DNA from: an uncultured Clostridia bacterium
GTDB lineage: Bacteria; Bacillota; Clostridia; Peptostreptococcales; Anaerovoracaceae
NCBI GenBank assembly: GCA_934277495.1
Contig: CAKQUI010000106.1
Location: 1 to 7,153 of the forward strand
Direction of reading: 5' to 3'
Length of the DNA: 7,153 nt
Part shown: one piece after another, positions 6,177-7,153 of the stretch
How positions within the stretch are numbered: position 1 is the first letter of the stretch
Layout of the letters: each line of letters opens with the position of its first letter
Position numbers and translations under genes: made by a program
Notes under the pieces: generated by a model
Told to the model about the DNA's origin: nothing
Databases searched by the model: none
The model's input: only the letters and a program-made list of their open reading frames with translations

Positions 6177-6890
6177 TCAGTAGCCCAGATACATCCTGAG
6201 TATCCCAAGGATCAGCAGGTGCACCGGATAAAAGAGATAATTGAGGATCTTGTACTGTCTGCCTCGCTTGCCGTTATATGTCAGCGTCAGTCCAAATCCA
6301 AGCAGTGCCCATGGTTCCTTGTACATAGACAAATAGTTGAAAGGTATCGACAATATCTGTCTTTCATAAAAGATATAGTAGAAATATCCTATCAAAATGG
6401 CATGATATTCATAGTCGAGACTCAAATTTGCTGCTGCAAAACACATCACTGCAACTATGAGAAATGACAGCAGATACCATAATATCTTCGGCAATGCCTT
6501 CATTTTCTCTTTAAGTATATCTATTATCCATATCATAACAAGCATAATCGCCAGCGTAAACATTATATTGTTCCAGTTAGGCTCAAAGAAAACGCCGCTG
6601 CTGGACATATCAAACGGCACCTCCGAAATCACACCGAAAACCAGAAGCAGCATCAGATATTTCCATCGGCTCCTTGTTTTGAAAAACCCCTCCACCAGCA
6701 GAAAGCTGAATATAGGGAATGCTATCCTTCCAAGAATATCAAAAATATTGCTTACAGTATCCAGTGTGCCACCGTTAAGGTTCGGATATATCAATGCCTT
6801 GTTGGCATGGTCGATGAGCATCGACAAAAATGCTATGTATTTAAGCTGTGCCCCTGATAATACCCTGATCCTGTCCTGTATCTTGTTCAT
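6177..6890 (-). CDS. TraX-family integral membrane protein
   Basis: Member of the TraX family (named after the F-plasmid protein that N-acetylates pilin; in Firmicutes the role is mostly unknown). From the ATG at 6890 it has 237 residues with several hydrophobic helices. Family landmarks are LKYIAFLSMLIDH (16-28), GRIAFPIFSFLLVEGFFKTRS (54-74), SEVPFD (89-94), NWNNIMFTL (105-113), and YNGKRG with NYLFYPVHLLIL near the C-terminus (205-228). All the blocks are present, so the gene seems intact and full length. An in-frame ATG at 6962 is rejected because it falls between the -35 and -10 boxes of the promoter. The chosen ATG has AGAGG about 10-11 bases upstream. There are no conjugation genes around it, so it is more likely a chromosomal acyltransferase-like membrane enzyme than a transfer protein. 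Confidence 0.88.
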   Translation of the reverse strand: MNKIQDRIRVLSGAQLKYIAFLSMLIDHANKALIYPNLNGGTLDTVSNIFDILGRIAFPIFSFLLVEGFFKTRSRWKYLMLLLVFGVISEVPFDMSSSGVFFEPNWNNIMFTLAIMLVMIWIIDILKEKMKALPKILWYLLSFLIVAVMCFAAANLSLDYEYHAILIGYFYYIFYERQILSIPFNYLSMYKEPWALLGFGLTLTYNGKRGRQYKILNYLFYPVHLLILGILRMYLGY

Positions 6891-6907
6891 AATACCCGTT
6901 ACCTCTC

Positions 6908-6950
6908 TGATATCTGTACGAATCGACTTGATGTATAAGAATGATATCTG
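6908..6950. repeat. Direct repeat TGATATCTG in the traX leader
   Basis: Two exact 9-base copies at 6908-6916 and 6942-6950, with the palindrome GATATC in each. One overlaps the -10 box of the traX promoter; the other lies in the untranslated leader just before the ribosome binding region. The placement would suit a repressor site, but AT-rich 9-mers can recur by chance. Confidence 0.35.
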
Positions 6951-6969
6951 ATTACCAGGCATATGTCAA
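6941..6969 (-). promoter_or_regulatory. Near-consensus promoter of the TraX-family gene
   Basis: Minus-strand TTGACA (6969-6964, perfect -35), a 17-base spacer, and TATCAT (6946-6941, five of six) form a strong housekeeping-sigma promoter. A/T-rich tracts upstream (about 6970-7015) could act as an UP element. Transcription would start near 6934, giving a leader of about 45 bases before the ATG at 6890. This is the best promoter in the window. Confidence 0.75.
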
Positions 6970-7022
6970 TAAAATACGGTAAATTTAGACAAAAAACATC
7001 TACTTTAAATTTTCTTGTCTTT

Positions 7023-7061
7023 AGTATACAAAAACGAGACCTGTTTCCAAGCCCCGTTTTT
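7023..7061 (-). terminator. Strong rho-independent terminator for a gene beyond the right edge
   Basis: On the minus strand 7061-7030 folds as a 14-base-pair stem (five A-U pairs, then a G/C-rich part with three G-U pairs) around a GAAA tetraloop, ending in a U-run. The wobble pairs work only in the minus-strand RNA; on the plus strand they become A-C or C-A mismatches. This indicates that selection has acted on the minus-strand transcript. It therefore terminates a minus-strand gene lying to the right. Confidence 0.8.
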
Positions 7062-7114
7062 ATTGCCTTTATTGTCTATCTCTGTGATTTTTCTGACCGT
7101 ATTACACATGCCGA

Positions 7115-7153
7115 TCACACCATCCTCAGTATTTCAAAGTAACCATCCTGCAG
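7115..7153 (-). CDS. Possible C-terminal end of a minus-strand gene entering from the right
   Basis: The minus-strand frame reading LQDGYFEILRMV followed by TGA (7117-7115) is the longest of the three frames at the edge and looks protein-like. The strong terminator about 54 bases downstream shows that a minus-strand transcript arrives from the right. Twelve codons are too few to name a family, and the other two frames stop sooner (near 7127 and 7136) but cannot be excluded. Confidence 0.3.
   Translation of the reverse strand: MQDGYFEILRMV

Noticed and set aside
5664..6467. Plus-strand open frame of 267 codons spanning the UvrA-like start, the intergenic gap and part of traX
   Set aside because: It crosses two minus-strand genes, a promoter and a terminator; the translated sequence resembles no protein and is explained by absence of chance stops.
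6888..6962. Upstream in-frame ATG at 6962 as start of the TraX-family protein
   Set aside because: It lies in the spacer between the TTGACA and TATCAT boxes, so it would not be transcribed from that promoter, and the extra 24 residues are not part of the family's conserved start.
1..7153. CRISPR array, tRNA/rRNA genes, insertion sequence or phage genes
   Set aside because: No regularly spaced repeats, no cloverleaf or rRNA-like sequence, and no transposase, integrase or terminal inverted repeats were seen on either strand, despite the TraX name suggesting mobile DNA.

Overview
The window looks like chromosomal DNA of a Gram-positive, probably clostridial bacterium (Ruminococcus/Oscillospiraceae-like). 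This rests on strong AGGAGG-type ribosome binding sites, moderate base composition with frequent ATA isoleucine codons, a compact two-component/ABC transporter layout typical of Clostridia, and the protein families present. The genus is an inference from recall, not from a search.

Layout from left to right. (1) 1-757, plus strand: the C-terminal half of a MATE multidrug exporter that begins before the window. (2) 798-831: a hairpin terminator serving the minus strand, which carries everything else. (3) 849-1591, minus: a wrecked ABC exporter. The N-terminal half of a LolD/MacB-type ATPase breaks frame at a small deletion that removes the LSGGQ signature. The ATPase C-terminus then runs directly into the last ~55 codons of an FtsX-like permease, so most of the permease gene is gone. 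(4) 1786-3370, minus: a histidine kinase and an OmpR-type response regulator, overlapping by 8 bases and apparently intact. (5) 3545-6024, minus: a UvrA-like tandem ABC ATPase of the short class that lacks the UvrB-binding domain, split in two by a deletion of about 22 bases. (6) 6177-6890, minus: an intact TraX-family membrane protein with a near-consensus promoter and its own terminator. (7) 7030-7061: a strong minus-strand terminator for a gene that must lie mainly beyond the right edge.

How the genes fit together. The response regulator, kinase, ATPase and permease order is the classic clostridial peptide-sensing/export module, in which the regulator pair controls the adjacent transporter. 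Here the sensor half survives and its presumed transporter target is dead. Two of the intact-looking regulatory intervals (upstream of the regulator, and between the kinase and the dead transporter) carry inverted repeats that may be remnants or working parts of that control. The UvrA-like gene and the TraX gene each have their own promoter signals and seem to be separate transcription units.

No tRNA, rRNA, CRISPR array or insertion sequence is visible. No convincing new multi-gene system was found. The most notable observations are the internal deletions that collapsed two ABC-ATPase genes, the orphaned sensor pair, a six-codon leader ORF coupled to the regulator start, and the well-defined promoter/terminator architecture around traX.
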